DNA from: Streptococcus pasteurianus | GTDB taxonomy: Bacteria; Bacillota; Bacilli; Lactobacillales; Streptococcaceae | Assembly: GCF_004843545.1 (NCBI RefSeq) | Contig: NZ_CP039457.1 | Location: 1,268,501-1,332,500, forward strand | Direction of reading: 5' to 3' | DNA length: 64,000 nt | In this document: one piece after another, positions 1 through 9,565 of the stretch | Layout: each line of letters begins with the position of its first letter | Position numbering within the stretch: position 1 is the stretch's first letter | The notes under the pieces: generated by a model | What the model was told of the DNA's origin: nothing | Databases searched by the model: none | The model's input: the letters and a program-made list of their open reading frames with translations, nothing else | Translations under genes and position numbers: made by a program

Positions 1-450
1 TAAATCATTAAGTGCAGACATAGTTTCTTCAATCGGTGTGTTATAATCCCAACGATGAATGTAAAGCACATCAATATAATCTGTTCCTAAACGTTTAAGA
101 CTAGCTTCAACTTGGCTAAAAATTGCTTTTCGTGACAAACCAGTTGTATTTCGTCCCTCGTGTAAACCATCACCAAAGAAAACCTTAGTGGCAATAATCA
201 CTTCATCACGGTCCGCAAAATCACGAATAGCACGACCAAGATATTCCTCACTTGTTCCTTTTCCGTAAACATTTGCTGTATCAAAAAAGTTAATACCCAA
301 ATCTAAAGCTTTCTTAATGATGATACGTGATTTTTCTTCATCTAAAAGCCAACCAGAATGAAAACCAAGACTAGCATCACCAAAACTCATGCAACCAAGG
401 CACAATTTTGACACTTCAAGACCTGTATTTCCAAATTTTGTGTATTCCAT
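1..450 (-). CDS. aldo/keto reductase, 3' end cut by window
   Basis: The first 150 codons of an aldo/keto reductase, an NADPH-dependent carbonyl reductase of the TIM-barrel family, are present; the C-terminal part lies left of the window. The N-terminus MEYTKFGNTGLEVSKLCLG is the usual start of the family. The catalytic residues are visible: Asp and Tyr in DTANVYGKG, Lys in IIATKVF and His in DVLYIHRWD. An ATG at 450 follows a GGAGG-like site. It has a dedicated promoter with a MerR-type 19-bp spacer (492-522), so the known pattern of MerR control by reactive aldehydes or electrophiles is a fair inference. The natural substrate cannot be told. Confidence 0.9.
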   Translation of the reverse strand, partial: MEYTKFGNTGLEVSKLCLGCMSFGDASLGFHSGWLLDEEKSRIIIKKALDLGINFFDTANVYGKGTSEEYLGRAIRDFADRDEVIIATKVFFGDGLHEGRNTTGLSRKAIFSQVEASLKRLGTDYIDVLYIHRWDYNTPIEETMSALNDL

Positions 451-491
451 ACGAAACCTCCAAGATATTTCAATTTTTTCTGAACGCTTTC

Positions 492-522
492 ATTGTACAC
501 CTTAGAGTTAACTCTAAGTCAA
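492..522 (-). promoter_or_regulatory. MerR-type promoter of the aldo/keto reductase
   Basis: Reading leftwards: -35 TTGACT (517-522), a 19-bp spacer, and -10 TACAAT (492-497). The spacer holds the perfect 18-bp palindrome CTTAGAGTTAACTCTAAG (501-518). Overlong 19-bp spacers filled by a dyad are the signature of promoters twisted open by MerR-family activators. No MerR gene is seen in the window. Confidence 0.8.
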
Positions 523-544
523 GTGAAAACATTATTTTAAAAAA

Positions 545-579
545 TAAAAAAGTTTATCACCCCCAAAAACTGATAAACT
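545..579 (-). terminator. Rho-independent terminator after the decayed membrane gene
   Basis: Arms AGTTTATCA (551-559) and TGATAAACT (571-579) pair perfectly; on the minus strand the stem is followed by TTTTTTATTTTTT. It closes the broken gene to its right. Confidence 0.75.
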
Positions 580-585
580 CTCACA

Positions 586-1320
586 TTAAATTCGTTTTAA
601 GTTAAAGGAAATCATGATAAGTGTCACAAGACAAGCAATTGCAATTAAAGCAAATGCGGATTGAAGCATCAAGAAACTTAAAAGCAATCCTAGTATTGGC
701 ATACCAAATTCAACCCCATAAAGCCTATTGGTATTTTGATGACTTGATTTATTATTATGCTGATGTAAAAATGCATCAAACAGTAATATACCAAGATAAG
801 AAGGTAAACTGAAAATAGTAGCTTGCACCATTTCCTATCACACGGTTTTGGCTGACATCCATCATGTGATCAATTTCAATAATATACACCATAAAAAGAT
901 TGGTTACAATGATGAAAATTAAGAAAGAAGCCACAGACAAATTATCCACTGAAAAATACGGGGCTATGCCGATAATCATTTCACCAGAAGTGATAAGCCT
1001 CCAACCAAATGCAGAAAATTAATAGTGCACCTTTTCTATGAGACATGACCTTATTTGGGATTAAGTAAAATCCACATTAACAGCACACCATAAACCGGCA
1101 AAATCAGCCCGAACTGATAAGGTAAAAAATTGAAATAAACAAAGTCAGAGAACGTATTCCCAAAATATTGACAAATCAAACTACGGTCTGCTTCTGCTTT
1201 AGTATTGAAATACGCAATCACATATTGCAACAAAAGAAACAGAGAAATAAAAGCCATTGGTAAAATAAGTGGCACAAAATTCGTTGACCATTCTTCCGCA
1301 ATAAAATATTGGTTAAACTA
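586..1320 (-). pseudogene. decayed polytopic membrane protein gene
   Basis: Three hydrophobic reading-frame pieces lie one after another on the minus strand in different frames: about 1320-1051 (begins after a stop, FNQYFIAEEWSTNFVPLI, ends ILLNPK), about 1020-776 (SAFGWRLITSGEMIIG to LSWYITV) and 831-586 (MVQATIFSLPSYLGI to the end). The second and third overlap in two frames, as expected after an indel. Each holds one to three membrane segments. Together they look like the second half of a transporter, perhaps of the major facilitator type, but I cannot name the family. No intact N-terminus or start with a ribosome site is present. Confidence 0.65.
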
Positions 1321-1513
1321 TTTTACCCAATTTGTACTTCATCGAAACTATCTTTCTTCCCCTTAAACCTTAATTTATTTGTGTCTATTATAACAAAAAA
1401 CGATGAAAATTTACTGCTATAACGCTTCTAGCCAAAACAACTCAAAAAATATTTTTCTCCACTTTTGCTCTCATCTTCAGATTTTAAAAGGCCAATCACC
1501 ATATCTCGCAGCT

Positions 1514-1542
1514 AAAAAAGCTGGGCACTTTCGTCCCAGCTT
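1514..1542 (-). terminator. terminator of the metE operon
   Basis: Stem AAGCTGGG (1518-1525) with CCCAGCTT (1535-1542), followed on the minus strand by TTTTTAGC. It lies 16 bp past the stop of the methyltransferase/MTHFR gene. The stretch 1321-1513 shows nothing recognisable. Confidence 0.8.
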
Positions 1543-1557
1543 TCCCATTCTCAATTT

Positions 1558-3414
1558 TTAAGATATTCTTTGATTTTTTAACTCAACTTTTTGGTGAATG
1601 TAATCAATCAACTCAACTGTCAAGTCATAGCGCATAAATGGTGTGATGAGATAAATCCCCTTAAAATGCTCCAAAGCGCGGTCAATTAATTGTTTACTTT
1701 CTTCCAAAGCCAATTTTTGGCAGGTTTCTTTATCACCTTTAACAGCTTCTAATTTTGCTAAAAACTCATCTGATAGTTGGATACCAGGAACTTCATTATG
1801 AAGAAAAATAGCATTATTATAGCTTGTAATCGGCATGATACCTACAAAAAATGGCGCTTCATAATCTCGTGTTAAATCGGCTAATCCATCAATAATCTCT
1901 GTGTTAAAAACAGGTTGTGTGATGAAATAATCTGCTCCTGCCGCTACTTTTCTTTCGATTAAACGACCACAGCGTGATAGATTTTTGACGTTTGGGTTAA
2001 AAGCCGCAGCTGCTGTAAAATTGGCCTCTTTCTTGATACTGGCTCCACTGTATCCTTGACCTTTATTGAGCTGTTTTATGAGTGCTAACAATTTAAAGCT
2101 TGTGGCATCATAAACACTTGTAGCACCAGGAAAATCACCGATTTTTGACGGGTCTCCCGTAATGGCAAGGACATGATTAAATCCTAAAACGTCCATTCCC
2201 AAAAGTCGCGATTGCAAACCAATCATATTATGGTCACGGCAAGATAAATGCAAAAGAAACGGTGTCGAAATCTCATTTTTCAATAGAGCCGCGATACTAA
2301 CATTACAAATTCGCGTCTTAGCTAGCGAATTATCTGCTAAGGTAATGGCTGAAATTCCTGCTTTGTCTAAGGCTTTTACCCCCTCCGTAAATTTCGCAAT
2401 GTCAAGCGTCTTTGGTGGGTCTAACTCCGCAATAATTGTAACTTCTCTTTTGACCCTATCTACCAATGTCTCTGATTGTTTAGCTGCTTTGATAAGTTCT
2501 ACTTCTTCAACCATTGGTGTCACAAATTTTCGTTCAACAGGTTTTAATCCTTTAACAGCACGTTTTACCGCTCTGATATGGTCAGGCGTTGTTCCACAAC
2601 AACCACCTATCAAACGCGCACCTTCTGCCACAAGAAGTTCTGCACTTTTTCCGAAATAATCAGCATTTTGACTAAAGCCATACTGACCGCTGCCATTGTC
2701 ATCAACAAAAGACAACAAACTAGCATTTGGATAAACAGACAAATAAGACTGAGCAAAAAGCGGAACTTGTTTCAGTGACTTAATCATATGATAGGGACCG
2801 AGGTGGCAATTCAAGCCAACCACATCAGCACCTAACATGACTAATTTTCCCAGAATTTCAACTAAAGGACGACCATTTTCTGTAATTCCAGCTTCATGGA
2901 GAGCAATATTAGTGATAATTGGCAAATCAGTTATTGGTCTAACAGCTTTTAAAACTTCGATAATTTCTTCTTCATCATAATAAGTTTCAAAAAGCAAACC
3001 ATCAATTTGATTCGTTTCAATCAAATACCCGACTTGTTCCAAAGTCTCCTCAATAATTTCATCAAGAGTTAAATTACATTGTTTAAGTCCACGAAGAGCC
3101 CCAACAGTTCCAAGAACAAAAGCATCATCACCTGCAGCTTCCCTAGCAATTTTAACACCAGCCTGATTGATTTCCTTAACTTGGTCATCATAAGCATAGC
3201 CTTTCAGACGATGACGTTTAGCAGCATAGGTATTGGTTTGGATAGTGTCTGCCCCTGCCTCAAGATAAGCATGATGAATGGCTGAAATTTTATCTGGATG
3301 TGTAAGATTATAAGCTTCGTAGCAATTGTCAAGACCATTGGCGTAAAGAAGAGTTCCCATAGCACCGTCGGCTACCAGAATATCTGTTTTTAAACGTTCT
3401 AATAATCGTGACAT
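1558..3414 (-). CDS. homocysteine S-methyltransferase / methylenetetrahydrofolate reductase fusion
   Basis: A 618-residue two-domain enzyme of the YitJ type. Residues 1-290 are a homocysteine S-methyltransferase with the zinc cysteines in GLNCHLGP (C203) and GGCCGTTP (C272, C273). From about 320 to the end is an FAD-dependent 5,10-methylenetetrahydrofolate reductase (start VTIIAELDPP, later HLSCRDHN and ITGDP). It should supply 5-methyl-THF for MetE and may also methylate homocysteine. The ATG at 3414 (MSRLLERLKTD) is chosen over an upstream in-frame start because AAAGG stands 7 nt before it; this leaves 13 bp after metE, so the two form one operon under the MET-boxes. Confidence 0.93.
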   Translation of the reverse strand: MSRLLERLKTDILVADGAMGTLLYANGLDNCYEAYNLTHPDKISAIHHAYLEAGADTIQTNTYAAKRHRLKGYAYDDQVKEINQAGVKIAREAAGDDAFVLGTVGALRGLKQCNLTLDEIIEETLEQVGYLIETNQIDGLLFETYYDEEEIIEVLKAVRPITDLPIITNIALHEAGITENGRPLVEILGKLVMLGADVVGLNCHLGPYHMIKSLKQVPLFAQSYLSVYPNASLLSFVDDNGSGQYGFSQNADYFGKSAELLVAEGARLIGGCCGTTPDHIRAVKRAVKGLKPVERKFVTPMVEEVELIKAAKQSETLVDRVKREVTIIAELDPPKTLDIAKFTEGVKALDKAGISAITLADNSLAKTRICNVSIAALLKNEISTPFLLHLSCRDHNMIGLQSRLLGMDVLGFNHVLAITGDPSKIGDFPGATSVYDATSFKLLALIKQLNKGQGYSGASIKKEANFTAAAAFNPNVKNLSRCGRLIERKVAAGADYFITQPVFNTEIIDGLADLTRDYEAPFFVGIMPITSYNNAIFLHNEVPGIQLSDEFLAKLEAVKGDKETCQKLALEESKQLIDRALEHFKGIYLITPFMRYDLTVELIDYIHQKVELKNQRIS

Positions 3415-3427
3415 AGCATAACCTTTC

Positions 3428-5662
3428 TTATTTTCCGTATTTAGCTCGGACTTCCTTGGCTGCAGCCACCAAAACTTCAAGTGCCGCTACTGTTTCTGGT
3501 TCGCGACGTGTTTTAAGACCACAGTCAGGGTTTACCCAGAACTGTTCAAGTGATAATTGACGCAACGGACGTTCAATGTTAGCAATAACTTCTTCCTTAG
3601 TTGGTACACGTGGAGAGTGGATATCATAGACACCAAGACCAATTCCAAGTGGGTAAACAGCTGTTTCAAATGATTCAATAACGTCACCATGGCTACGGCT
3701 TGTCTCGATAGAAATAACGTCTGCATCCAAAGCACGAATAGAATCAATGATTTCATTGAACTTAGAGTAACACATGTGCGTATGAATTTGTGTTTCTTCT
3801 TTCACTGATGATGTTGCTACGTGGAAAGCATGAACAGCATCATCAAGATAAGCTTGTTGTTTGCTCTTACGAAGCGGCAAACCTTCACGAAGCGCTGCTT
3901 CATCCACTTGAATAATGGCAATACCTGCATCTTCAAGCAATTTAATTTCATCTTTGATAGCAAGACCAATTTGGTTAAACAAATCAGCACGTGAAATGTC
4001 AGAACGTTCAAAAGACCAGTTTGTGATAGTGATTGGACCAGTCAACATTCCTTTCACTGGACGGTCAGTCAAACTTTGAGCATAAACGGTTTCTTGCACA
4101 GTCAACGGTTGAATGTGTTTAACATCTCCATAAATGATTGGTGGTTTAACAGCACGAGAACCATATGATTGAACCCAACCAAGTTTTGTTGTTGTGAAAC
4201 CAGCTAGTTTTTGACCGAAGAATTCAACCATGTCCACACGTTCAAATTCACCGTGTACAAGCACATCAATGTCCAAATCCTCTTGAATTTGAATCCAACG
4301 TGCGATTTCTGATTTAATGAAATCTTCATATTCCACATCAGAAATATTGCCACGTTTCCAAGCCAAGCGTGTACGACGAACTTCTGGTGATTGTGGGAAT
4401 GAACCGATTGTTGTCGTTGGAAGAATTGGCAAACCAAGTTTTTCTTGTTGCACTTGACGACGAACTTTATAGTCAACACGTTCAGTAGCAACATCATCCA
4501 AATTTTCCAATGTTACATTACGGAAATCAGCTGCTTGCAAAGCATCAAAATCAACAACGTGTTGTTTGTAAGCATCAGATTCTTCACCGTCTAAACGTTG
4601 GCTCAACAATTTGAGTTCTTGCAATTTTTCATCCGCAAATGCCAAACCATTTTTAAGAACTGGTTCGAGTTCTGTTTCGTTTTTAGTCGTTACTGGCACA
4701 TGAAGAAGTGAACAAGAAGGTTGAACAACAAGTGTTTTTACATTGGCTTGAATTTTTTCGAGCAATGCTGATGTCTTAACAAAATCTGTTGCCCAGATAT
4801 TACGTCCATCAACTACACCTGCAAAAACTTCCTTATTCGCAAAATAACCTGCTTCAATAGCTTCCAGGTTTTCATTAAACCCCTGAACAAAATCAAGACC
4901 AAAAGCTGCTACTGGTAACTCTGACAAATCTTTGGCATCAATCAAGGCTTCAAAATAAGTTTGGAAAATCAATTTAGCTTCTGGCACTTCTTTGGCAAAA
5001 TAAGCATAAACATCTTTTGCTGCTTCTAAAAGGTCAGCCCCTTCATCTGTCACAAAGATTGGCTCATCAACTTGAATATAAGTTGCCCCTGCTTCAACCA
5101 ATTCTACAAAGACTTGTTTATAAAGTGGCAATAATTTTTTCACTGCAACTGTGAAATCACCAACTTCAGATGAAAGAGCCACATAAGTAATTGGTCCGGT
5201 AATAACTGGTTTAGCTTTATCGCCAACCACTTCTTTTGCTTCCAAATACAAGTCAAGCAAACGTGTATTTGTCAATTGTGGTTTAACACCAGACCATTCA
5301 GGAACAATATAGTGATAGTTTGTGTTGAACCATTTTTTCATTGATGAAGCAACGTTGTCTTTATTACCACGCGCAATTGAAAAATACAAATCAAGGTTGA
5401 TTTCTTCTTTAGCAAAACGTTTTGGAATCACACCAAATTGTACTGACAAATCCAAGATATGGTCATAAAGTGAGAAATCACCTACAGGAATAAAATCAAG
5501 CCCTGCATCAGCTTGTTTTTTCAAAAATTCAAGACGTAAATCTTTAGCTTGAGCTCGTAACTCTTCTTGTAAAATATCCCCTGCCCAATAAAATTCAATT
5601 AATTTTTTCCACTCGCGATTTTCACCTAAACGCGGATAACCCAAATTCGAAACCTTTACCAT
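3428..5662 (-). CDS. metE: cobalamin-independent methionine synthase
   Basis: 5-methyltetrahydropteroyltriglutamate-homocysteine methyltransferase, 744 residues, full length. It makes methionine in the cytoplasm without B12. N-terminus [17 protein letters not shown] is typical. The zinc ligands are in HTHMCYSKF (H629, C631), SIETSRSHG (E653) and NPDCGLKTR (C714), a constant 12 residues below E. coli numbering (641, 643, 665, 726). AGGAGG precedes the ATG. A promoter with TTGAAA, 17 bp, TACAAT (5722-5750) drives it, flanked by three MET-box palindromes. The neighbouring MTHFR fusion supplies its methyl donor. Confidence 0.97.
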   Translation of the reverse strand: MVKVSNLGYPRLGENREWKKLIEFYWAGDILQEELRAQAKDLRLEFLKKQADAGLDFIPVGDFSLYDHILDLSVQFGVIPKRFAKEEINLDLYFSIARGNKDNVASSMKKWFNTNYHYIVPEWSGVKPQLTNTRLLDLYLEAKEVVGDKAKPVITGPITYVALSSEVGDFTVAVKKLLPLYKQVFVELVEAGATYIQVDEPIFVTDEGADLLEAAKDVYAYFAKEVPEAKLIFQTYFEALIDAKDLSELPVAAFGLDFVQGFNENLEAIEAGYFANKEVFAGVVDGRNIWATDFVKTSALLEKIQANVKTLVVQPSCSLLHVPVTTKNETELEPVLKNGLAFADEKLQELKLLSQRLDGEESDAYKQHVVDFDALQAADFRNVTLENLDDVATERVDYKVRRQVQQEKLGLPILPTTTIGSFPQSPEVRRTRLAWKRGNISDVEYEDFIKSEIARWIQIQEDLDIDVLVHGEFERVDMVEFFGQKLAGFTTTKLGWVQSYGSRAVKPPIIYGDVKHIQPLTVQETVYAQSLTDRPVKGMLTGPITITNWSFERSDISRADLFNQIGLAIKDEIKLLEDAGIAIIQVDEAALREGLPLRKSKQQAYLDDAVHAFHVATSSVKEETQIHTHMCYSKFNEIIDSIRALDADVISIETSRSHGDVIESFETAVYPLGIGLGVYDIHSPRVPTKEEVIANIERPLRQLSLEQFWVNPDCGLKTRREPETVAALEVLVAAAKEVRAKYGK

Positions 5663-5681
5663 AGTTACCTCCTATAACAAT

Positions 5682-5698
5682 ATTAGTTTTAAACTATA
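5682..5698. promoter_or_regulatory. MET-box 1 (one mismatch)
   Basis: Palindrome TAGTTTTAAACTA (5684-5696) with partly matching flanks, close to the streptococcal MET-box TATAGTTTnAAACTATA bound by the LysR-type MtaR/MetR. It lies between the predicted metE transcription start and the start codon. Confidence 0.6.
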
Positions 5699-5721
5699 CC
5701 TGCTAAATTTTTATAATTAAG

Positions 5722-5750
5722 ATTGTAAAGGATAATAATCCTTTTTTCAA
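5722..5750 (-). promoter_or_regulatory. metE promoter
   Basis: -35 TTGAAA (5745-5750), 17-bp spacer, -10 TACAAT (5722-5727). Transcription should start near 5715, giving a leader of about 50 nt. The spacer contains a GGATTATTATCC dyad. Confidence 0.75.
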
Positions 5751-5783
5751 CACTTTTCACCATTCTATCTTTTTATGGACTGA

Positions 5784-5831
5784 TATAGTTTTTAACTATA
5801 CATTTAGAATTTATTATAGTTTTTAACTATA
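5784..5831. promoter_or_regulatory. tandem MET-boxes 2 and 3
   Basis: Two identical 17-bp elements TATAGTTTTTAACTATA at 5784-5800 and 5815-5831, 31 bp apart (three helical turns), centred about 77 and 108 bp upstream of the predicted metE start. They match the MET-box used by MtaR/MetR with homocysteine as co-inducer in streptococci. Box 3 nearly touches the U-tract of the fru terminator. Confidence 0.8.
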
Positions 5832-5833
5832 AC

Positions 5834-5856
5834 AAAAAGAACTCCCGAAGGAGTTC
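5834..5856 (-). terminator. terminator of the fru operon
   Basis: Stem GAACTCC (5839-5845) with GGAGTTC (5850-5856), followed on the minus strand by TTTTTG. It separates fruA from the metE control region. Confidence 0.85.
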
Positions 5857-5878
5857 AATGTTAGATTAATAAAATTTA

Positions 5879-7849
5879 TTATTTAGCTTTTCTAAGGGCA
5901 CCAAATAGTAATCCTGAAATAATAGCACCGATAACAATAGCAACAAGGTAAAGAATCCAGTTGCTTGTTAATGCAAAGACGAAGATACCACCATGAGGAG
6001 CCATCAATTTAATGCCAAATGCACCTACTAAAGCACCTGTTACAGCTGAACCAACCATAAAGCTTGGAATAGCACGAGCAGGGTCAGCAGCACCAAATGG
6101 AATTGCACCTTCTGTGATGAACGATAGTCCCATAACAATATTTGTTAAACCAGCATCGCGTTCTTCAGCTGTAAATTTATCTTTAAACAAACGTGTTGCA
6201 ACAAAGACTGCAAGAGGAGGAACCATACCACCGGCCATAACAGCCGCCATAACAACTGAACCACCATTTGAAAGAGCTGCTGCAGTAAGACTACTTGTAC
6301 CAAAGACATAAGCGGCTTTATTGAAAGGTCCACCCATATCGATTGCCATCATACCACCAAGGATAAGTCCAAGGATAATAGCAGAGCTACCAGACAAACT
6401 ATCAAGGAAATCATAAAGTGCACTATTAATAGCAGCCATAGGAATGTTGATGAAGAGCATCAAGAATCCAGTTACCAACACACCAAGAAGTGGGTAAAGG
6501 AGGATTGATTTGATACCTTCAAGTGATTTTGGCAAGAAGGCAAGAGCTTTCTTAAGAACAAGAATAACACCACCAGCTAAGAAACCACCAACAAGAGCAC
6601 CAAGGAAACCTGAAGCAATTTGTTTATCAGCAAGGTTTGCTGCACTTTCTAAACTATAGAATGAGATACGACCAAAAGCAAGACCAGAGGTTGCAATAGC
6701 ACCAGCTGTAAACCCAGCTACCAAACCAGGTTTTTCAGCAATTGAATAGGCAATGTAAGCAGCAAACACCGGAATCATAAAGCCAAAAGCTGCATTACCA
6801 AGCTGATTAAAAACTGCAGCTACTTCATGATAGTTACCAAGATGACTCAGCTGATCTTTGGGAACCCCTATAAATTGGTCAATCAAGAATGAAATAGCAA
6901 TTAAGATACCACCACCAATAACGAATGGCAACATTTGAGAAACACCACTCATCAAGTGTTTGTAGAATGCAGCACCAAGGCTTAATTTTTCACTAGTATC
7001 ACTTGAAGACGAAGCTTCACCAGCTGAAGCTGTGTAAGTTTCTGCTTTACCATCAAGAATGATATTGATTAATTCTTCAGATTTTTTAATACCATCGGCA
7101 ACTGGACGTGATACTAATGCTTTTCCATCAAAACGTGCCATTTCAACGGCTTTATCAGCTGCAATAATAACACCTTTTGCACGCGCAATTTCATCAGCAG
7201 TCAAACGATTACCGACACCTGAAGCACCATTTGTTTCAACACGAACCGTGACACCCATTTCGTCACCTTGTTTGATGAGGGCTTCTTCTGCCATGTAAGT
7301 GTGCGCAATACCAGTTGTACAAGCCGTAACAGCTACGATAAGTGGTTTATCATCTGAAACTGGAGCAACTTTCGCTTCTTCTTTTACTTTGTTATCTTCT
7401 TCTGCTGCGTTAAATGTTGCAATCACTTCGTCAGCTGATGTCACTTGACGTAATTGATCAGCAAAGCCATCTTTCAAAAGATATTTTGATAATTCAGCAA
7501 GAGCAGCCAAGTGAGTATCGTTTGCGCCATCTGGTGCTGCAATCATGAAGAATAGGTAAGTTGGTTGACCGTCCAATGCTTCATAATCAACACCTGCAGC
7601 AGATTTAGCAAACAAAACAGTCGCTTCTTTAACAGCTGCATTTTTACTGTGAGGCATGGCAATACCATCACCTAAACCAGTAGATGTTTGCGCTTCACGG
7701 TTCATGATACCTTGTTTAAAAGTATCAAAATCAGTTACCACACCGTGTTCAACAAGGCTTGTGATCATTTCATCGATCGCCGCTTCTTTTGAAGTTGCTT
7801 TCAAATCAAGAATCATGACATCTTTTCTGAGCAAGTCTTGAATTTTCAT
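5879..7849 (-). CDS. fruA: fructose PTS permease IIABC
   Basis: A 656-residue fused fructose-specific phosphotransferase permease. Order: IIA (1-145, phospho-acceptor H67 in GIAMPHSKN), an acidic linker, IIB (about 168-265, Cys177 in VTACTTGIAHTY), then IIC with eight or more membrane helices (about 290-656). It imports fructose as fructose-1-phosphate across the cell membrane. It overlaps the kinase gene fruK by 4 bp and is the last gene of fruR-fruK-fruA, before a clear terminator. The product feeds straight into FruK. Confidence 0.96.
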   Translation of the reverse strand: MKIQDLLRKDVMILDLKATSKEAAIDEMITSLVEHGVVTDFDTFKQGIMNREAQTSTGLGDGIAMPHSKNAAVKEATVLFAKSAAGVDYEALDGQPTYLFFMIAAPDGANDTHLAALAELSKYLLKDGFADQLRQVTSADEVIATFNAAEEDNKVKEEAKVAPVSDDKPLIVAVTACTTGIAHTYMAEEALIKQGDEMGVTVRVETNGASGVGNRLTADEIARAKGVIIAADKAVEMARFDGKALVSRPVADGIKKSEELINIILDGKAETYTASAGEASSSSDTSEKLSLGAAFYKHLMSGVSQMLPFVIGGGILIAISFLIDQFIGVPKDQLSHLGNYHEVAAVFNQLGNAAFGFMIPVFAAYIAYSIAEKPGLVAGFTAGAIATSGLAFGRISFYSLESAANLADKQIASGFLGALVGGFLAGGVILVLKKALAFLPKSLEGIKSILLYPLLGVLVTGFLMLFINIPMAAINSALYDFLDSLSGSSAIILGLILGGMMAIDMGGPFNKAAYVFGTSSLTAAALSNGGSVVMAAVMAGGMVPPLAVFVATRLFKDKFTAEERDAGLTNIVMGLSFITEGAIPFGAADPARAIPSFMVGSAVTGALVGAFGIKLMAPHGGIFVFALTSNWILYLVAIVIGAIISGLLFGALRKAK

Positions 7850-8757
7850 ATTTTTTCTACCTCTACTTTTTGATAAGTTTCTTTTATGAATTCGGCAGTT
7901 GCCAAGTCATCTGAGAATGTTGTTGCTGTTCCACATGCAACACCCCATTTAAGAGCTTCGATTGGGTCGCCAGATTTGACATATTCGCCTGTAAATCCTG
8001 CAACCATAGAATCACCTGCACCAACAGAATTTTTGACAATACCTTTAATTGGTTTTGCAAAGTATGCTGCTTCTGGTGTTACCAACAATGCACCATCGCC
8101 AGCCATTGAAATAATAACGTTTTTAGCACCTTTAGCGAGAATTTCACGGGCGTATTTTTCAATATCAGCAAGACCGTTTAATTCAACACCAAAAATATCA
8201 GCTAATTCATGATTATTTGGTTTCACCAAAAGTGGTTGATAGTTTAAGGAATCTAAAAGTGTTTGTCCTTCAAAATCACAAACAACTTCTGCACCGGCTT
8301 TTTTAGCAATCGGAATCAATGTGTTATAGACTTGGTTTCCAAGGCTACTTGGTGCTGAACCTGCAAAAACAACAGTATCTTCACTTGAAAGACTAGCAAG
8401 AATAGCTTCTAATTCCTCAAGTTTTTCTGTTGAGATGTGTGGACCTGCACCATTAATTTCTGTTTCTTCACCCGCTTTAACCTTGACATTAATACGTGTG
8501 TCCTCAGAAACTTCAACAAATTTTGTTGCAATACCTTCATCTACCAAGCCATCTTTCACAAAACGCCCTGTAAATCCACCGATAAATCCTGTGGCTGTAT
8601 TTTCAATATCCAGACGTTTCAAGATACGGCTAACATTAATCCCTTTACCACCAGCGAATTTATCATCGCTAGTCATGCGGTTAACACTTCCAAGTGCTAA
8701 ACTATCCAAGCGAACAATAAAGTCGATAGATGGATTAAGAGTGACTGTGTAAATCAT
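7846..8757 (-). CDS. fruK: 1-phosphofructokinase
   Basis: A 303-residue PfkB-family sugar kinase that turns fructose-1-phosphate into fructose-1,6-bisphosphate. The start MIYTVTLNPSIDFIVRLD is characteristic of the LacC/FruK branch; GGKGINVSR forms the substrate loop and NSVGAGDSMVAGF holds the catalytic Asp and anion hole. It overlaps fruR by the ATGA motif at 8754-8757 and fruA by 4 bp, so the three genes are translationally coupled. Tagatose-6-phosphate kinase (LacC) is the closest alternative, excluded by the fruA context. Confidence 0.95.
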   Translation of the reverse strand: MIYTVTLNPSIDFIVRLDSLALGSVNRMTSDDKFAGGKGINVSRILKRLDIENTATGFIGGFTGRFVKDGLVDEGIATKFVEVSEDTRINVKVKAGEETEINGAGPHISTEKLEELEAILASLSSEDTVVFAGSAPSSLGNQVYNTLIPIAKKAGAEVVCDFEGQTLLDSLNYQPLLVKPNNHELADIFGVELNGLADIEKYAREILAKGAKNVIISMAGDGALLVTPEAAYFAKPIKGIVKNSVGAGDSMVAGFTGEYVKSGDPIEALKWGVACGTATTFSDDLATAEFIKETYQKVEVEKI

Positions 8758-9503
8758 ACTTCAATTACCCTCGTTTTTTCTTTTATTTTTTTCATCAGTG
8801 CTCCACTAGATTGATTGGTAATGATAATGACATTTTCAACCTTACCAACCTTAGCAAAAGAAATGTGACCAATCTTTGATGAATCTGTAACAATAAATGT
8901 TTTTCTGGCATTTTCAATAACCGTTTTCTTGATGACCGCTTCTTCAACATCAGGTGTTGTTAAGAATTGCTCATCGACACCATTTATTCCTAAAAAAGCC
9001 TTATCAAAATTTAATTGTTTGATTTGCTCATACGCAACCGTTCCAATACTAGCATCCGTTGCTTTTTTGACATGGCCGCCAATAATAATCGTTTGAATGT
9101 TTTTATCAACCAATTTGGCAGCATGGTGAATGGAATTGGTAACTACCGTTAAATTATCTTGGGAGAGATAGTTGAGTAGCAACTCATTTGTCGTCCCTGC
9201 ATCAATGAAAATAACTTCATTATCAGCAATCAAATCAGCGGCTTTCTGAGCGACTAACATTTTTTCTTGAATGTTTTTGATAGATTTTTGTTGATTGGTA
9301 AATTCTTCTTGAAGTGAGGGAGGGAGTTCTGCGCCACCATGGACTCGGTGGAGCTTACGCTCACTCTCCAATTCATCCAAATCGCGACGAACAGTGGACT
9401 CCGAGGTATCTAGCATGCTAACTAAGTCCTCAAGATTAACAAATTTATCATGAGACAATTTTTCCATAATTAATTGTTTTCGTTTAGACTTAAGAATGTT
9501 CAT
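8754..9503 (-). CDS. fruR: DeoR-family fructose operon repressor
   Basis: About 249 residues. The N-terminal winged helix (VNLEDLVSMLDTSESTVRRDLDEL cut short here as TSESTVRRDLDEL) is followed by GxxHGGAE and a DeoR sensor domain (IFIDAGTTNELLL). It should repress fruRKA and release on fructose-1-phosphate. The start is unclear: ATG at 9503 lies only 2 nt after GGAGG, GTG at 9512 precedes it, while the ATT at 9497 has ideal 8-nt spacing and would give MLKSKRKQ, the usual start of streptococcal FruR. Two 10-bp direct repeats (9566-9583) just upstream of its promoter are the likely operator. Confidence 0.9.
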   Translation of the reverse strand: MNILKSKRKQLIMEKLSHDKFVNLEDLVSMLDTSESTVRRDLDELESERKLHRVHGGAELPPSLQEEFTNQQKSIKNIQEKMLVAQKAADLIADNEVIFIDAGTTNELLLNYLSQDNLTVVTNSIHHAAKLVDKNIQTIIIGGHVKKATDASIGTVAYEQIKQLNFDKAFLGINGVDEQFLTTPDVEEAVIKKTVIENARKTFIVTDSSKIGHISFAKVGKVENVIIITNQSSGALMKKIKEKTRVIEV

Positions 9504-9532
9504 CACCTCCACTGAAATCGTTTCCAGATAAA

Positions 9533-9560
9533 ATTATACTATTTTTTCTGCCATTGTCAA
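9533..9560 (-). promoter_or_regulatory. fruRKA promoter
   Basis: -35 TTGACA (9555-9560), 16-bp spacer, -10 TATAAT (9533-9538). The predicted start near 9526 leaves a leader of about 25 nt containing GGAGG. Confidence 0.85.
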
Positions 9561-9565
9561 GCATT

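Noticed and set aside
5663..5878. Possible SAM riboswitch or T-box before metE
   Set aside because: The leader is only about 50 nt and shows no such fold; MET-boxes explain control.
8435..8752. Plus-strand frame opposite fruK
   Set aside because: Shadow of the opposite coding strand, no start signal.
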